Counted from the first letter of the stretch, positions 32,747-43,313 are shown. The stretch: 43,512 bases of DNA from Tannerella sp. (GCA_031277335.1 JAITMM010000074.1:1-43512); one strand, 5' to 3'. Made by a program: numbers and translations. The notes: generated by a model from the letters alone, not told the origin.

Positions 32747-35700
32747 ATGGAATACGCATTCAGAGACATCGAGAAGAAGTGGCAGGAATACTGGAAGAAT
32801 AATCATGTTTACCGGGTCAGCGAAGACGCCGGCAAGCCGAAATATTACGTGTTGGACATGTTCCCGTATCCTTCCGGGGCAGGGCTTCATGTAGGACATC
32901 CGCTGGGATATATCGCTTCCGATATTTATTCGCGCTACAAACGGCTGTCGGGTTATAACGTGCTTCACCCGATGGGCTACGATGCGTATGGTTTGCCGGC
33001 CGAACAGTATGCGATCCAAACAGGTCAGCATCCGGCGATTACGACCGAAAACAATATCAACCGATACAGGGAGCAGATGGATAAAATCGGATTTTCCTAC
33101 GACTGGAGCCGCGAGGTACGCACCTGTGATTCAAAATATTACAAATGGACGCAATGGGCATTTATTCAAATGTTCAATTCGTACTATTGCTACGGCAAAC
33201 AGCAGGCCCGCCCGATTGACGGATTAATCAGGATTTTCGAGACGCAAGGCACAGAGGGACTGAATATTGCATGCACCGAAGAATTGGAATTTTCTGCTTC
33301 CGAATGGAAAGCGAAAAGCGACAGGGAAAAACAGGAAATCCTTATGAATTACCGGATTGCCTACTTAGCCGATTCGATGGTCAACTGGTGTCCCGCACTT
33401 GGCACGGTGCTGGCCAACGACGAAGTGAGCGAAGGCATCTCCATCCGCGGCGGCCATCCCGTGGAGCAAAAGCTGATGCGGCAATGGAGCCTGCGCATCT
33501 CGGCCTACGCTCAACGATTATTAAATGGCTTGGAAACAATCGATTGGACGGACTCGCTGAAAGAGACGCAACGCAACTGGATCGGCAGAAGCGAAGGTGC
33601 AGAAATAAGATTTCACCTCACCCCTGACCCCTCTCCGAAAGAGAGGGGGAAAGAGGGATATAAATATATGACGACTAATAAGTTGGATTGGAATGCGAAT
33701 ATTGATAATGCAAGGAGGATGCGAAAAGCGCAGACTGATGCAGAAAATATTTTATGGAACAATTTAAAAAATAGAAGTATAAATGGATTAAAATTCAGGC
33801 GACAACATTTAATTGATCAGTTTATTGTTGATTTCGTCTGCCTTGAAAAAAAGATTGTAATAGAAATTGATGGTGAATATCATAATTCGCCTGAACAGCA
33901 GGAATATGATAAAAATCGCTCACAATATCTGAATGACAATGGATTTCAAGTCATCCGCTTCACCAACAATGAAATATTCTTTGATTTAGAAAATGTAATC
34001 AAAAAAATAACCTCCACCGCCCTCTCCCCTCTCTCTCGGAGAGGGGCCGGGGGTGAGGTGTTAATCTTCACCACCCGCCCCGACACCATCTTCGGCGTCA
34101 CCTTCATGGTCTTGGCCCCCGAAAGCGATCTTGTTCAGCAACTTACAACCCCCGCCCAGTCATCCGCCGTCCATGACTACCTCCTCCAAACAAAAAAACG
34201 TACCGAGCGCGAACGCATTGCCGACCGCAAGATCACCGGCGTCTTCTCCGGCTCTTACGCCGTGAATCCCGTAAGCGGTGCAACCATACCTATATGGATA
34301 GCCGACTATGTATTAGCAGGTTACGGCACAGGCGCCATCATGGCAGTACCGGGGCACGATAGCCGCGACTATGCTTTTGCCCGTCACTTCGACCTGCCGA
34401 TCATCCCCCTGATCGAAGGAGCCGATATCAGCGAAGAGAGTTACGACGCCAAGGACGGCATCATGATGAACTCCGGTTTTCTGAACGGATTGACTGTCAA
34501 GGAAGCCATCAAAAAGGCAAATGAATATATCGCGGATAACGGATTAGGCAGAATCAAAGTCAATTACCGCCTGCGCGACGCCATATTCAGCCGTCAACGC
34601 TACTGGGGCGAGCCGTTCCCCATCTATTACGATAAAGACGCTATGCCACAACCGATTCCCGAAGACAGACTGCCGCTCGAACTGCCTGCCGTCGACAGAT
34701 TTTTGCCGACCGAAACAGGTGCTCCGCCACTGGGGAATGCCTCCAAATGGGCGTGGGATACAGCTAATAACCAGGTGGTTGACACTTCATCCATTGATAA
34801 TCAAACCATCTTCCCGCTGGAATTATGCACCATGCCCGGATTCGCCGGTTCATCTGCCTATTACCTTCATTATATGGACCCTAACAGCGTCGACGCACTC
34901 GTCTCGCCAAAAGCCTGTGCCTACTGGCGCAACGTGGATTTATATATCGGAGGCACCGAACATGCCACCGGACACTTGATCTACAGCCGTTTCTGGAATA
35001 AATTCCTGTACGACACCGGCATTTCGTGCGAAGAAGAGCCGTTCAAAAAACTGATAAACCAGGGGATGATTCAGGGGCGCAGCAATTTTGTGTATCGCGT
35101 TCAAAATACAAATACCTTCGTGTCTCTCAACCTGAAAGAGCAATACGAAGTGACCCCTTTGCATGTCGACGTCAATCTTGTAAGTAATGACGTGCTGGAT
35201 ATCAACGCTTTCAAACGCTGGAACCCGGAATATGCGACGGCTGAATTTATCCTTGAAGACGGGAAATATATTTGCGGATGGGCTGTCGAGAAGATGTCGA
35301 AGTCGATGTACAATGTTGTCAATCCCGATATGATAGTCGAAAAATACGGTGCCGACACGTTGCGGCTGTACGAGATGTTTCTCGGTCCGCTGGAACAGTC
35401 CAAGCCGTGGGATACCAACGGGATAGACGGTGTGCACCGCTTCCTGAAACGGCTGTGGGCATTATTCTACGGCAATAGCGATACGCTGCAAGTGACTGAT
35501 GACGAGCCTACTGCCGCCGAATTAAAATCACTGCACAAACTGATTAAAAAGATAACGTACGATATTGAACATTTCTCGTTCAACACCTCGGTCAGCGCTT
35601 TTATGATATGTATCAACGAGTTAGGCAGCCTCAAATGCAGCAAGCGCGCCGTTCTTCAGCCTTTAGCGATTCTCCTCTCGCCATTTGCACCTCACCTGGC

Positions 35701-35974
35701 AGAAGAATTATGGCATTTACTTGGCTGCAATACAACTGTTTGCGACGCTAAATGGCCTGAATGGAATGAAGAATTTCTGCATGAAGACATGGTGACGTAT
35801 GTCATCTCCTTTAACGGAAAGGCGCGATTCAACATAGACCTTCCGGCAGATATATCAGCCGAGGATGCCGAAAAGGCAGCACTCGCCAATCCTCATTCCG
35901 CCAAATGGTTATCCGACAAAACCCCTAAAAAGGTGATAGTCGTCCCCGGAAAAATCGTAAATATTGTCGTATGA
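32747..35974 (+). CDS. leuS: Leucyl-tRNA synthetase carrying an in-frame DUF559 nuclease insertion
   Basis: A 1075-residue class I synthetase that charges tRNA-Leu. HVGH (48-51, HIGH box), [10 protein letters not shown] before the editing domain, TTRPDTIFG and [19 protein letters not shown] (CP1 editing site with the conserved Asp), and EKMSKS (KMSKS 849-853) are all present, so both synthetic and editing functions look intact. Residues 290-438 are foreign. They are encoded exactly by the inverted-repeat element 33614-34060 and include a DUF559 PD-(D/E)XK-like domain (about 308-425). Without it the enzyme would be 926 residues, normal for Bacteroidetes. The insertion lies in the loop between GAEIRF and LIFTTRPDT at the entrance of the editing domain, where length varies between species. 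No splicing motifs were seen, so the mature enzyme probably carries the passenger. The gene is followed by yitT. Confidence 0.95.
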   Translation: MEYAFRDIEKKWQEYWKNNHVYRVSEDAGKPKYYVLDMFPYPSGAGLHVGHPLGYIASDIYSRYKRLSGYNVLHPMGYDAYGLPAEQYAIQTGQHPAITTENNINRYREQMDKIGFSYDWSREVRTCDSKYYKWTQWAFIQMFNSYYCYGKQQARPIDGLIRIFETQGTEGLNIACTEELEFSASEWKAKSDREKQEILMNYRIAYLADSMVNWCPALGTVLANDEVSEGISIRGGHPVEQKLMRQWSLRISAYAQRLLNGLETIDWTDSLKETQRNWIGRSEGAEIRFHLTPDPSPKERGKEGYKYMTTNKLDWNANIDNARRMRKAQTDAENILWNNLKNRSINGLKFRRQHLIDQFIVDFVCLEKKIVIEIDGEYHNSPEQQEYDKNRSQYLNDNGFQVIRFTNNEIFFDLENVIKKITSTALSPLSRRGAGGEVLIFTTRPDTIFGVTFMVLAPESDLVQQLTTPAQSSAVHDYLLQTKKRTERERIADRKITGVFSGSYAVNPVSGATIPIWIADYVLAGYGTGAIMAVPGHDSRDYAFARHFDLPIIPLIEGADISEESYDAKDGIMMNSGFLNGLTVKEAIKKANEYIADNGLGRIKVNYRLRDAIFSRQRYWGEPFPIYYDKDAMPQPIPEDRLPLELPAVDRFLPTETGAPPLGNASKWAWDTANNQVVDTSSIDNQTIFPLELCTMPGFAGSSAYYLHYMDPNSVDALVSPKACAYWRNVDLYIGGTEHATGHLIYSRFWNKFLYDTGISCEEEPFKKLINQGMIQGRSNFVYRVQNTNTFVSLNLKEQYEVTPLHVDVNLVSNDVLDINAFKRWNPEYATAEFILEDGKYICGWAVEKMSKSMYNVVNPDMIVEKYGADTLRLYEMFLGPLEQSKPWDTNGIDGVHRFLKRLWALFYGNSDTLQVTDDEPTAAELKSLHKLIKKITYDIEHFSFNTSVSAFMICINELGSLKCSKRAVLQPLAILLSPFAPHLAEELWHLLGCNTTVCDAKWPEWNEEFLHEDMVTYVISFNGKARFNIDLPADISAEDAEKAALANPHSAKWLSDKTPKKVIVVPGKIVNIVV
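33614..33648 (+). repeat. Left 35-bp inverted terminal repeat of the leuS element
   Basis: Begins CACCTCACCCC. It differs from the reverse complement of the right end at three positions (12, 14 and 26). Confidence 0.9.
34026..34060 (-). repeat. Right 35-bp inverted terminal repeat of the leuS element
   Basis: Ends GGGGGTGAGGTG. It is the mirror partner of 33614-33648 and contains the hairpin CCCCTCTC / GAGAGGGG. Confidence 0.9.
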
Positions 35975-36003
35975 ACGGTCGAGGTTCAATGTTCCGCCGA
36001 TTC

Positions 36004-36031
36004 GTCATTCCGCACTTGATGCGGAATCCCC
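36004..36031 (+). repeat. 28-bp REP-like hairpin repeat, copy 1
   Basis: Palindromic arms ATTCCGCA / TGCGGAAT around CTTGA. An identical copy (28 of 28) lies in the opposite orientation at 41956-41983. Here it follows leuS by 29 bp. Confidence 0.85.
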
Positions 36032-36036
36032 GGTTC

Positions 36037-36102
36037 GTATTAATTCGTGTTCATTCGTGTAATTCGTGGCAAAAATAATTCGTGGCAAAAATAATCCGTG
36101 GC
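36037..36102 (+). repeat. ATTCGTG repeat cluster upstream of yitT
   Basis: Three ATTCGTG units, then a 16-bp unit AATTCGTGGCAAAAAT twice in tandem (36061-36076, 36077-36092) and a partial third. The GTG at 36098 inside the last unit opens a longer yitT frame but is repeat DNA, not a credible start. Confidence 0.8.
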
Positions 36103-36145
36103 TAAAGCAACTATTAACAACAAACTGACTAACGACCTCTCAAAC

Positions 36146-37018
36146 ATGAAGAAGTCGCTCAACCGCATCTACCATCCTTTTCGCGATTATATTTTTATCG
36201 TGATCGGGACGTTACTGTATGGCTTTGGTTTTAACGGTTTTATCCTGTCCAACGAGATTGTGCCCGGCGGCTTGACAGGCCTTTGCTCCATCCTGTTTTT
36301 TACGACACATATCCCTGTTTCCATTTCGTTTACAACCGTAAATATACTGTTGCTGTTTGCCGCCTATAAGGTGCTGGGTATCAAGTTTATGCTTAACTCC
36401 ATCTTTGGGATTGCTTCGCTGGCGCTGTCACTGATGTTTTTCGAGTGGCTACTTGGCAATAAGCCTGTTATCGAAGGTGAGCCATTCATGTCTATCGTGA
36501 TTGGCGGCGTGCTGTGTGGCACGGGGATCGGGATCGTTTTTTCGGCCAACGGCAGTACGGGCGGCACGGATATCATTGGCGCCGTAATCAATAAATACAA
36601 GGATGTGTCGATAGGCAGAACGCTGTTTTTCTGCGACTTCCTGATCATCGGCTCGTCGTTCTTCATTTTCCACAGCATCGACAAGGTGGTCTTCGGCCTG
36701 GTCGAGATGGCCATCAACAACTACGTGCTCGACAGAGTGCTGTATTCCAACAACCAATCCATCCAGTTCCTCATTTTTTCCAAACAATACGAAGAAATCT
36801 CCGCCCGCATCCTCAGCGACCTCAACCGCGGTTGTACACTGCTTGAGGGGATGGGAGGCTATTCCAAAGAGCCTATCAAGGCGATTATCCTGCTTGCCAA
36901 AAGTCGCGAAAGCGTCACCATCTTCCGCCTGATAAAATCCGTTGATCCTCATGCGTTTATCACGCAAAGTACGGTGCGTGGCGTCTACGGGGAAGGGTTT
37001 GAGCAGATAAAGGTATGA
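36146..37018 (+). CDS. YitT family membrane protein (DUF161/DUF2179)
   Basis: A 290-residue protein with about five transmembrane helices in the first 200 residues (YIFIVIGTLLYGFGFNGFIL, IVPGGLTGLCSIL, the GSTGGTDIIGAVINKY signature) and a C-terminal DUF2179 domain (ISARILSDLNRGCTLLEGMG, KAIILLAKSRE). It is the YitT group of putative inner-membrane transporters, substrate unknown. The start at 36146 (MKKSLNRIYHPF) is preferred because the longer frame begins in the upstream repeats. It ends 3 bp from the convergent thioesterase stop. Gene order leuS-yitT-rdgB is one I recall from other Bacteroidales. Confidence 0.85.
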   Translation: MKKSLNRIYHPFRDYIFIVIGTLLYGFGFNGFILSNEIVPGGLTGLCSILFFTTHIPVSISFTTVNILLLFAAYKVLGIKFMLNSIFGIASLALSLMFFEWLLGNKPVIEGEPFMSIVIGGVLCGTGIGIVFSANGSTGGTDIIGAVINKYKDVSIGRTLFFCDFLIIGSSFFIFHSIDKVVFGLVEMAINNYVLDRVLYSNNQSIQFLIFSKQYEEISARILSDLNRGCTLLEGMGGYSKEPIKAIILLAKSRESVTIFRLIKSVDPHAFITQSTVRGVYGEGFEQIKV

Positions 37019-37021
37019 TGT

Positions 37022-37423
37022 TCAAGGATCAAACGTCAACTTCTCATCCTTGCGATACGCCGTTGCCGTAAAAAGCGCGATGAGTTCATCCGCCTCGTTC
37101 GTTACTCGTACTTCAAAGGTAGCCAGCCGTTTATGGAGATTACACATTTTTGCGTCTGCAAAAAGTACGCCGCTATCGACAGACTTAAAAAACCGGATAC
37201 TCGTTTCAATAGATACCGCCCACTTTCCCAATGAATTGGCAGCCACAGCAAAAGTAAAATCCGCCAGCGTGAAAATGGCACCACCCTGCACTACATTCCC
37301 CGCATTGAGATGAATATCACGCACTTCCATGCGTGCTTTAGCATGCCCTTCTTCCGTCGACATCAATTCAACGCCTGATAATGAGGCATATTTGTCTGTT
37401 TTAAAAAATTCCTGAATCGTCAT
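37022..37423 (-). CDS. PaaI-like hotdog-fold thioesterase
   Basis: A 133-residue protein with the hotdog signature HLNAGNVVQGGAIFTLADFTFA, containing the usual Asn/Gly-Gly and acidic residue, and a following WAVSIETSIRFFK strand. PaaI-type enzymes hydrolyse aryl- or acyl-CoA esters in the cytosol. The substrate is unknown, although the PaaK-like ligase at the other end of the window belongs to the same general CoA chemistry. It is transcribed alone, against yitT. Confidence 0.82.
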   Translation of the reverse strand: MTIQEFFKTDKYASLSGVELMSTEEGHAKARMEVRDIHLNAGNVVQGGAIFTLADFTFAVAANSLGKWAVSIETSIRFFKSVDSGVLFADAKMCNLHKRLATFEVRVTNEADELIALFTATAYRKDEKLTFDP

Positions 37424-37517
37424 TATGTCAAAATTTCGTGTAAAAGTACTACTATTTGACGCAACTGCAAGTGTTGTACGACATAATTTAGGCAGACGAC
37501 TTTTCTTCCGAACGACA

Positions 37518-37600
37518 CATCCCTACGGGATGACTCTTGTGCAACATTGAGTATAAACATAAAATAAAATACGACTCACGCCGTTATTTAATTTAACGGC
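37518..37600. repeat. Palindromes in the thioesterase-rdgB gap
   Basis: CATCCCTACGGGATG (37518-37532) is an odd-length palindrome of a family that also occurs at the window end. GCCGTTA / TAACGGC (37580-37586 and 37594-37600) forms a hairpin 32 bp upstream of the rdgB-porZ start and may lie in its leader. No convincing -33/-7 promoter was found in this 208-bp gap. Confidence 0.6.
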
Positions 37601-37631
37601 CTCATTGCCCTAATGAATAGAACTGTTTCCG

Positions 37632-40493
37632 ATGAACAATAAACTTGTATTTGCAACAAATAACAAACATAAACTCAGAGAAGTAAAGGATATCGTATCC
37701 GGTAATTTTCAAATCGTCAGCCTTGCTGACATTCACTGCGAAGAAGATATTCCGGAAACAGCTGATACGCTTGAAGGAAATGCCTTATTGAAAGCCGATT
37801 ATGTCAAGGAGCAATACGGTTATGACTGTTTTGCGGATGATACGGGCTTGGAGGTGGAAGCGTTGAATGGCGCGCCAGGTGTCTATTCGGCACGTTACGC
37901 AGGGACAGCGCATGACAGTCAAGCCAATATGATGAAACTGCTGCATCAGATGCATGGACAAACGAACAGGAAAGCCCGTTTCAGAACGGTCATTGCTTTG
38001 ATAATGAACGATACAACGCACTTATTCGAAGGAATCATAGAAGGACAAATTACCGAATCGCCCCGTGGTGACAAAGGATTTGGTTATGACCCTGTTTTTG
38101 TGCCGGATGGATTTACGGAAACATTTGCAGAATTGGGAGACGCAATCAAAAACACTGTCAGTCACCGCGCTAAAGCCGTCCACGCATTGGCGAAATTCCT
38201 TACAACCCTTTGCCTGTTGTTAGCCGTGATCGCCATTAATGCCCAGAAAGTCGGCGAATGGCGCACATACCTGGCAAGTTACAACACGACGGCTGTCGCT
38301 GAAGCAAATAACATGGTTTTCGGAATGGCCGACGGTTCTTTATATAGTTACGGAAAAGACGATAACCGCGTCACTTTCTACTCGCGCCTAACCGGACTGA
38401 GCGAAAACGATATCAAACTAATTGGCTATAATCCGGCAGTCAAGATGCTGCTGATAGCGTATACTAACGGGAATATCGATCTGATGGGCGAAGATGGAAT
38501 TTACAATCTGCCGTTCTTGAAGAATGCCGGAAATATTGCCGATAAAGAACCGCTCGATGTATATTTCAATAACGAAAGAGCCTATCTGTCATGCCGTTTC
38601 GGTATAGTAGTCATCCAAATGGATAAAAGAGAAGTGGCTGAGACATATCGTTTCAATCAACCTGCTTATTCGGTTTGTATAATGGGAGAGACTATTTATG
38701 CATCCACAGATGAAGGACTTAGAAGAGGCAATTTGCGTGATAATCTTTTAGATAACAACAACTGGAGCCTTGTCTCGCTCAATTCACCCGATGTAAATGT
38801 AAAGAATATTCGCCAACTTGCGCTTTTCCAGGATAGGCTGTGCTTTCGCGTTGATGGCGGCGGCGTGTTTTACTTGGAAACCGACGGAACCGTAAAAACT
38901 ATAATCAAGCATACCGGCCTGACAGGCATGGTATTACTGCCAGGCTATTTAGCCGCTCATACAGCCTCGACACTTTATCTTTTCAATACACTTAATCGCT
39001 ATGAATCAGTAAATGTGGGCGTTATAAGCAATGTTTCGGCATTAACAAATAATGCCGATTTCTGGATTGCCGGAGGCATCAACGGGATCATCGGAATCAA
39101 GCGAAAAGCTGAAAATCAATTTGAAACGGCCGTATCTGGGCTAAATATAGATGGACCTAAGCGCAACTTAACTGCTTCCCTGACGTTGCACGGAGAGAAA
39201 TTATTGATTACGGGAGGAGGATTTGTATTTGACCGGTTTAATAATCCCGGCACCTTGATGACTTACGAAAATGGCATCTGGACAAATTTTGATGAGAATC
39301 AGATTATTCCGAAAATCGGTTATGGCATCAGGGATTTCACATCGGTGGCCGTAGACCCCGATGACGATACTCATTATTTCGTATCATCATTCGGGGAAGG
39401 CATTTTTGAAGTAAAAGACAATCAATTTATTACGCTCCACAATCACTTAAATAGCGCTTTACAAAGCGTTTTGCCAAACCAGTCTATCTCCGACCGTTAT
39501 GTCAGGGTTTGCTATGTTGCCTTCGATAAGGACAAAAACCTATGGGCTACCAACCGCGCCGGACGCAATGTGATGGTGGTACGAACGCCTGACGGACAAT
39601 GGGCTGCACTCACTTACCCCGGGCTAATCGAATCAAGCATAGTCGATAAAATACTCTTCACTTCCACCAATATGAAATGGTTGAATGTGCCGCATGCAAC
39701 AGGTATAAACGGCGGAATCTTAGTCGTTGACGATAATGGCACTCCAACCGATAACTCTGACGATCAATCATTTTACTACGACAACTTACGGACGGCAGGC
39801 ACCAATAATATACATGGCACTAAATTTTATTGCATCGTAGAAGACCTGACAGGGAAGATATGGATTGGCTCCAACAGTGGACCAATTATTTGTCAATCAC
39901 CAAATAATATTGACAATCTGCTATTTACGCATATAATTCGCGAAGATGACAATTTCGTGCCTTATTATTTCTTAGACGGTGAACAAATAAATACCATAGC
40001 CGTAGACGGCGGAAACAGGAAATGGATTGGCACAGCAGGATCGGGTCTTTTCTTAGTCAGTCCCGAAGGCGACAGGACGATTCTGCATTTCGACATGAAC
40101 AACTCGCCATTGTATTCTAATAATATTCAGAGTATTGTAATAGACAGCAATACAGGTGAAGTATTTATCGGGACTGATAAGGGACTGATTTCTTATCAGG
40201 GCGACGCCACCGAACCGTCCGCAGATTATTCCGACGTATATGCCTACCCAAATCCTGTGCGCCCTGAAATAGATGACCGCGTGGTTATCACCGGCCTGAT
40301 GAGCAACTCGAACGTAAAAATCACCGATTTATCAGGCAACTTGATCCATCAAGGCACATCAGCAGGCGGACAATTCGTATGGAATTGCCGCACACGCACC
40401 GGCTCACGCGTTGCCACAGGCATTTACTTAGTCCTCTCCTCCACCCCGCAAGCCGCCGAAAGCGTCGTGACGAAAATCGCGGTGGTGCATTAG
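37632..40493 (+). CDS. rdgB-porZ: RdgB (XTP/dITP diphosphatase) fused in frame to a PorZ-like T9SS propeller protein
   Basis: A 953-residue frame. Residues 1-190 are a complete RdgB/HAM1 enzyme: [51 protein letters not shown]. It cleans dITP/XTP from the nucleotide pool. Residue 191 on reads [20 protein letters not shown], a signal peptide followed by the PorZ/two-component-regulator-like beta-propeller (repeats such as [28 protein letters not shown]) and a C-terminal sorting-type domain ([21 protein letters not shown]). PorZ works on the surface with the type IX secretion system. No stop separates the two parts. A TTG at 38187 would start [19 protein letters not shown], a perfect signal peptide, so the halves may be made separately. 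Otherwise this is a true fusion. Confidence 0.85.
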   Translation: MNNKLVFATNNKHKLREVKDIVSGNFQIVSLADIHCEEDIPETADTLEGNALLKADYVKEQYGYDCFADDTGLEVEALNGAPGVYSARYAGTAHDSQANMMKLLHQMHGQTNRKARFRTVIALIMNDTTHLFEGIIEGQITESPRGDKGFGYDPVFVPDGFTETFAELGDAIKNTVSHRAKAVHALAKFLTTLCLLLAVIAINAQKVGEWRTYLASYNTTAVAEANNMVFGMADGSLYSYGKDDNRVTFYSRLTGLSENDIKLIGYNPAVKMLLIAYTNGNIDLMGEDGIYNLPFLKNAGNIADKEPLDVYFNNERAYLSCRFGIVVIQMDKREVAETYRFNQPAYSVCIMGETIYASTDEGLRRGNLRDNLLDNNNWSLVSLNSPDVNVKNIRQLALFQDRLCFRVDGGGVFYLETDGTVKTIIKHTGLTGMVLLPGYLAAHTASTLYLFNTLNRYESVNVGVISNVSALTNNADFWIAGGINGIIGIKRKAENQFETAVSGLNIDGPKRNLTASLTLHGEKLLITGGGFVFDRFNNPGTLMTYENGIWTNFDENQIIPKIGYGIRDFTSVAVDPDDDTHYFVSSFGEGIFEVKDNQFITLHNHLNSALQSVLPNQSISDRYVRVCYVAFDKDKNLWATNRAGRNVMVVRTPDGQWAALTYPGLIESSIVDKILFTSTNMKWLNVPHATGINGGILVVDDNGTPTDNSDDQSFYYDNLRTAGTNNIHGTKFYCIVEDLTGKIWIGSNSGPIICQSPNNIDNLLFTHIIREDDNFVPYYFLDGEQINTIAVDGGNRKWIGTAGSGLFLVSPEGDRTILHFDMNNSPLYSNNIQSIVIDSNTGEVFIGTDKGLISYQGDATEPSADYSDVYAYPNPVRPEIDDRVVITGLMSNSNVKITDLSGNLIHQGTSAGGQFVWNCRTRTGSRVATGIYLVLSSTPQAAESVVTKIAVVH

Positions 40494-40936
40494 AACGGAT
40501 TGACCTTAAAAACAAACTCCATCCACAGCCAATAGCGGAAAGCTTTTCCTAAAAGCATTGAAATAGCTGTGATCCAAATATTTGCTCTGAGAAATCCTAA
40601 GGCAACGATTATGAAATCGCCGATGACGGGCAGAAAAGCGAAAAATCCAATCCATGCGCCCTTGCCATCCAGCCAGCGTTGAACTTTCAAAAGACGGTCT
40701 ACATTCATTTTCAGGTATTTCCTGACCCATTCGATTTTTCCGGTCATTCCTATCCAGTAACATGTCATGCCGCCCAAAAAGTTGCCGAGAGTAGCCGCAA
40801 TCATTGTAGGCCAATAAGATGCACCGGCCAGTAAAACACCGGCTAACACTAATTCGGAGCTAAACGGCAGAACAGTCGCAGCCAAAAAGGATGCTATAAA
40901 AACTCCGACATAACCGTAATCAATCAAAAACTCCAT
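40490..40936 (-). CDS. YqaA/DedA-like (VTT domain) membrane protein
   Basis: A 148-residue membrane protein of the SNARE-associated/VTT family, YqaA type: [34 protein letters not shown] (the conserved G..GD-like turn), a basic amphipathic segment and [19 protein letters not shown]. Members are linked to lipid scrambling or export in the inner membrane. Its stop overlaps the convergent rdgB-porZ stop by 4 bp. Its start lies 13 bp inside the end of the next upstream gene, so the two are coupled. Confidence 0.85.
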   Translation of the reverse strand: MEFLIDYGYVGVFIASFLAATVLPFSSELVLAGVLLAGASYWPTMIAATLGNFLGGMTCYWIGMTGKIEWVRKYLKMNVDRLLKVQRWLDGKGAWIGFFAFLPVIGDFIIVALGFLRANIWITAISMLLGKAFRYWLWMEFVFKVNPF

Positions 40937-41940
40937 GGACGCAGTAACAAAGAAACTACCATCAATGCCATCAAAAAATAATATGACAGGAAAGCAGTGG
41001 AGCCATATTTCTCGGAAAAATATTTTGACGCGACAATCGAAACCGGCAGAAAGAATACAGCCAAAAACTCAATATAATGAGGCGCATAAAGCAAAGACAA
41101 AATAAATGCAACAAATCCGAACAAAAACAGAAATGTCAAAAATTGGCGCGTCCGTATTGTCCTTTCTGCATCTTCCATAGAAATATGGACGGAGAGAAAA
41201 AGCATCAACAGGAAAAATAAGACAAGTGTAGACCAGTCTGTTATCCATGATATATTGGTGAAGAGGAAATGAAAATCCATCAAACAGTCCGCAAGATTTG
41301 TCAGCAATGCAAAATCATGTCTAAATAAACACCATCCCAACACAAACATAAAGAAAGTCAGCAAACTAAGCAATGCGGCTCCTAACGTGCGGGCATTTAA
41401 TATACGGAAAAGATACATACCTACGATAAAAACAGGAATAAACCAAAGAGCATAAGGCCATACTAAACTACCTAAACATATATAAAACACCATATTAAAG
41501 ATACGACCAATGGCCGTAAGCTGTTGGTAGGAGCCAAACAATTCGAACATGGCAATGATCATCAAAGGTAAAGCAAAAGTAACGGGATGTATTGGATATA
41601 AGCCTGTTATAACACTGTTTAACAGTAAGAAGATAAGAAAAGGCAGTTTTGTCTTACCCGGTATTATCATAAAAAGAAAATTAAAACGCTGTATTAAGGC
41701 AGCAGACAATAATATCAATATAAATCCTGTCAAATAGGGAGTTAGGTCGCCTGATATCCATCTTATACCTATATCCCATAAAAGCGTAGTACATCCGTCA
41801 AGTCTGACAGGCAATCCGATCCTGTTGTTATATGCGAATAACCAACATCCGGCACTTACAAGCAACGTGATGATTATTGTCGGCAACCCTGATGTATTTT
41901 GCCACTTCTTTTTGTTATATGAATCGTATCTTCTGTTCAT
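40924..41940 (-). CDS. Multipass membrane protein of unknown function
   Basis: A 338-residue protein with a short basic N-terminus (MNRRYDSYNKKKWQ) and about ten hydrophobic segments. I do not recognise a catalytic motif. The general look (GSLVWPYALWFIPVFIVGMYL, FGFVAFILSLLYAPHYIEFL) resembles the DUF6427-type membrane proteins found near purD and yqaA in Bacteroidales. It overlaps the YqaA-like gene by 13 bp, so a joint envelope role is likely. Confidence 0.7.
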   Translation of the reverse strand: MNRRYDSYNKKKWQNTSGLPTIIITLLVSAGCWLFAYNNRIGLPVRLDGCTTLLWDIGIRWISGDLTPYLTGFILILLSAALIQRFNFLFMIIPGKTKLPFLIFLLLNSVITGLYPIHPVTFALPLMIIAMFELFGSYQQLTAIGRIFNMVFYICLGSLVWPYALWFIPVFIVGMYLFRILNARTLGAALLSLLTFFMFVLGWCLFRHDFALLTNLADCLMDFHFLFTNISWITDWSTLVLFFLLMLFLSVHISMEDAERTIRTRQFLTFLFLFGFVAFILSLLYAPHYIEFLAVFFLPVSIVASKYFSEKYGSTAFLSYYFLMALMVVSLLLRPWSF

Positions 41941-41955
41941 ATTTTAATCGTACAA

Positions 41956-41983
41956 GGGGATTCCGCATCAAGTGCGGAATGAC
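41956..41983 (-). repeat. 28-bp REP-like hairpin repeat, copy 2
   Basis: Identical in reverse complement to 36004-36031. It lies between purD and the membrane-protein gene, 16 bp upstream of the latter's start. Confidence 0.85.
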
Positions 41984-42007
41984 GGGTCGGAGGAATTTAA
42001 AGTTTTA

Positions 42008-42050
42008 ATTCGTGTCAATTCGTGAAATTCGTGGACTAAATCTTTGAATC
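42008..42050 (+). repeat. ATTCGTG and TTGAATCTT repeats downstream of purD
   Basis: Three ATTCGTG-type units (42008-42035), then AATCTTTGAATCTT. It is the fourth ATTCGTG cluster of the window. Confidence 0.7.
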
Positions 42051-43313
42051 TTATCTCCCTATATCCCTTCGATAATACTTGCCTTCAAATTCGATTGTCT
42101 GCGCAGTCGAATAAGCTTTTCGCAATGCCTCTTCCTTGGTGTCGCCATAAGCGCTGACCGACAATACCCGACCGCCCGACGTGACGATTTGTCCGTCTTT
42201 TACGGCTGTACCTGCGTGAAACACAATCGCATCTGCGTTTTTATCTAAATTTGAAATCACTTTCCCTCTCTCGTAGGATTCGGGATAACCTCCACTGACA
42301 AGCATCACCGTGACGGCCATGCGCGGGTCCTCGGTCAACTCACTGCGTGAGAGGCTTCCGGTTGCGATACCCTCCAGCAAATCAACAATATCGCTCTTAA
42401 TACGAAGCATCACGACTTCCGTTTCAGGGTCACCCATCCGGCAATTGTATTCTATAACGTATGGCTCGCCAGCGACATTGATAAGACCTAAAAATATAAA
42501 ACCCTTATAATCAATATTTTCATCTTTAAGTCCCTCAATGGTACGACGAATAATACGTTCTTCCACCTTATCCATAAATACCTGATCTGCAAACGGTACG
42601 GGCGAAATGGCGCCCATGCCTCCCGTATTCAATCCCGTATCACCTTCGCCGATGCGCTTATAATCTTTGGCAACCGGTAAAATCTTATAATCAGCGCCAT
42701 CGGTTACGACGAAAACGGAACATTCCACTCCGGCCAGAAATTCCTCGATAACGACCGTTTTGCCGGCGTCGCCAAACATCCCTTGCAACATATTGTGCAG
42801 TTTGATTATGGCTTCATCCTGATTGTCAATGATCAGGACGCCTTTGCCACCGGCTAATCCGTCTGCTTTCAAGACGTAAGGAGGCGTTAGCGAGTCAAGA
42901 AACGACAGTCCTTCATGAAGATTGCCGGCAGTGACGCTAAAATAACGTGCCGTCGGAATCTGATGACGCATCATAAAGGCTTTGGCAAAATCCTTGCTTC
43001 CTTCCAGCTTCGCGCCTGCACGGCTCGGGCCAATAACGGGGATGGCAGTCAACGCAGGGTCATCGCGGAAGAAATCATAAATCCCCTTTACTAAAGGCTC
43101 TTCTGGACCGACCACCACCATATTTATACTTTGTGCCAGCACAAATTCTTTAATACGCTGAAAATCATTCACGCCGATATTTACATTTTCCCCGACTGCG
43201 GACGTTCCCGCATTGCCGGGAGCGATATACAGTTTTACGATTTTCGGGCTCTGAGCGATTTTCCAGGCCATGGCATGTTCACGTCCTCCTGAACCTAACA
43301 GTAATATATTCAT
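42051..43313 (-). CDS. purD: Phosphoribosylamine-glycine ligase
   Basis: A 420-residue ATP-grasp enzyme joining glycine to phosphoribosylamine in purine synthesis (GAR synthetase). The N-terminal [19 protein letters not shown] is the family signature. [34 protein letters not shown] (ATP-grasp loop), [14 protein letters not shown] and [15 protein letters not shown] (metal site) all appear in order. Length is normal (about 420-430). It stands alone on the minus strand with repeats on both sides. Confidence 0.97.
   Translation of the reverse strand: MNILLLGSGGREHAMAWKIAQSPKIVKLYIAPGNAGTSAVGENVNIGVNDFQRIKEFVLAQSINMVVVGPEEPLVKGIYDFFRDDPALTAIPVIGPSRAGAKLEGSKDFAKAFMMRHQIPTARYFSVTAGNLHEGLSFLDSLTPPYVLKADGLAGGKGVLIIDNQDEAIIKLHNMLQGMFGDAGKTVVIEEFLAGVECSVFVVTDGADYKILPVAKDYKRIGEGDTGLNTGGMGAISPVPFADQVFMDKVEERIIRRTIEGLKDENIDYKGFIFLGLINVAGEPYVIEYNCRMGDPETEVVMLRIKSDIVDLLEGIATGSLSRSELTEDPRMAVTVMLVSGGYPESYERGKVISNLDKNADAIVFHAGTAVKDGQIVTSGGRVLSVSAYGDTKEEALRKAYSTAQTIEFEGKYYRRDIGR

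Larger units (their letters stand above)
33614..34060 (+). mobile_element. 447-bp inverted-repeat element encoding a DUF559 nuclease, inserted in leuS
   Basis: The ends are 35-bp inverted repeats with 32 matches (33614-33648 and 34026-34060). Each contains its own small hairpin (CCCCTCTC / GAGAGGGG). The length is 149 codons and both ends fall exactly on codon boundaries of leuS. The interior (from ATG 33668, [20 protein letters not shown]) encodes a DUF559/Vsr-like endonuclease domain: [38 protein letters not shown] (E-x-D catalytic strand) and [12 protein letters not shown]. An SD-like AGAGGG precedes the internal ATG, so separate expression is conceivable, but the frame has no stop before leuS resumes. 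The left end translates as [12 protein letters not shown], a peptide I recall as a frequent by-product of this repeat family. No target-site duplication is obvious. Confidence 0.88.

Noticed and set aside
33614-34060. Intein in LeuRS
   Set aside because: No N-terminal Cys/Ser block, no TxxH or terminal His-Asn motif, and the ends are inverted repeats; DUF559 is not a LAGLIDADG or HNH homing domain.
36098-36145. Longer start of yitT at GTG 36098
   Set aside because: The extra 16 codons begin inside tandem ATTCGTG repeats, and the ATG at 36146 gives the normal N-terminus.
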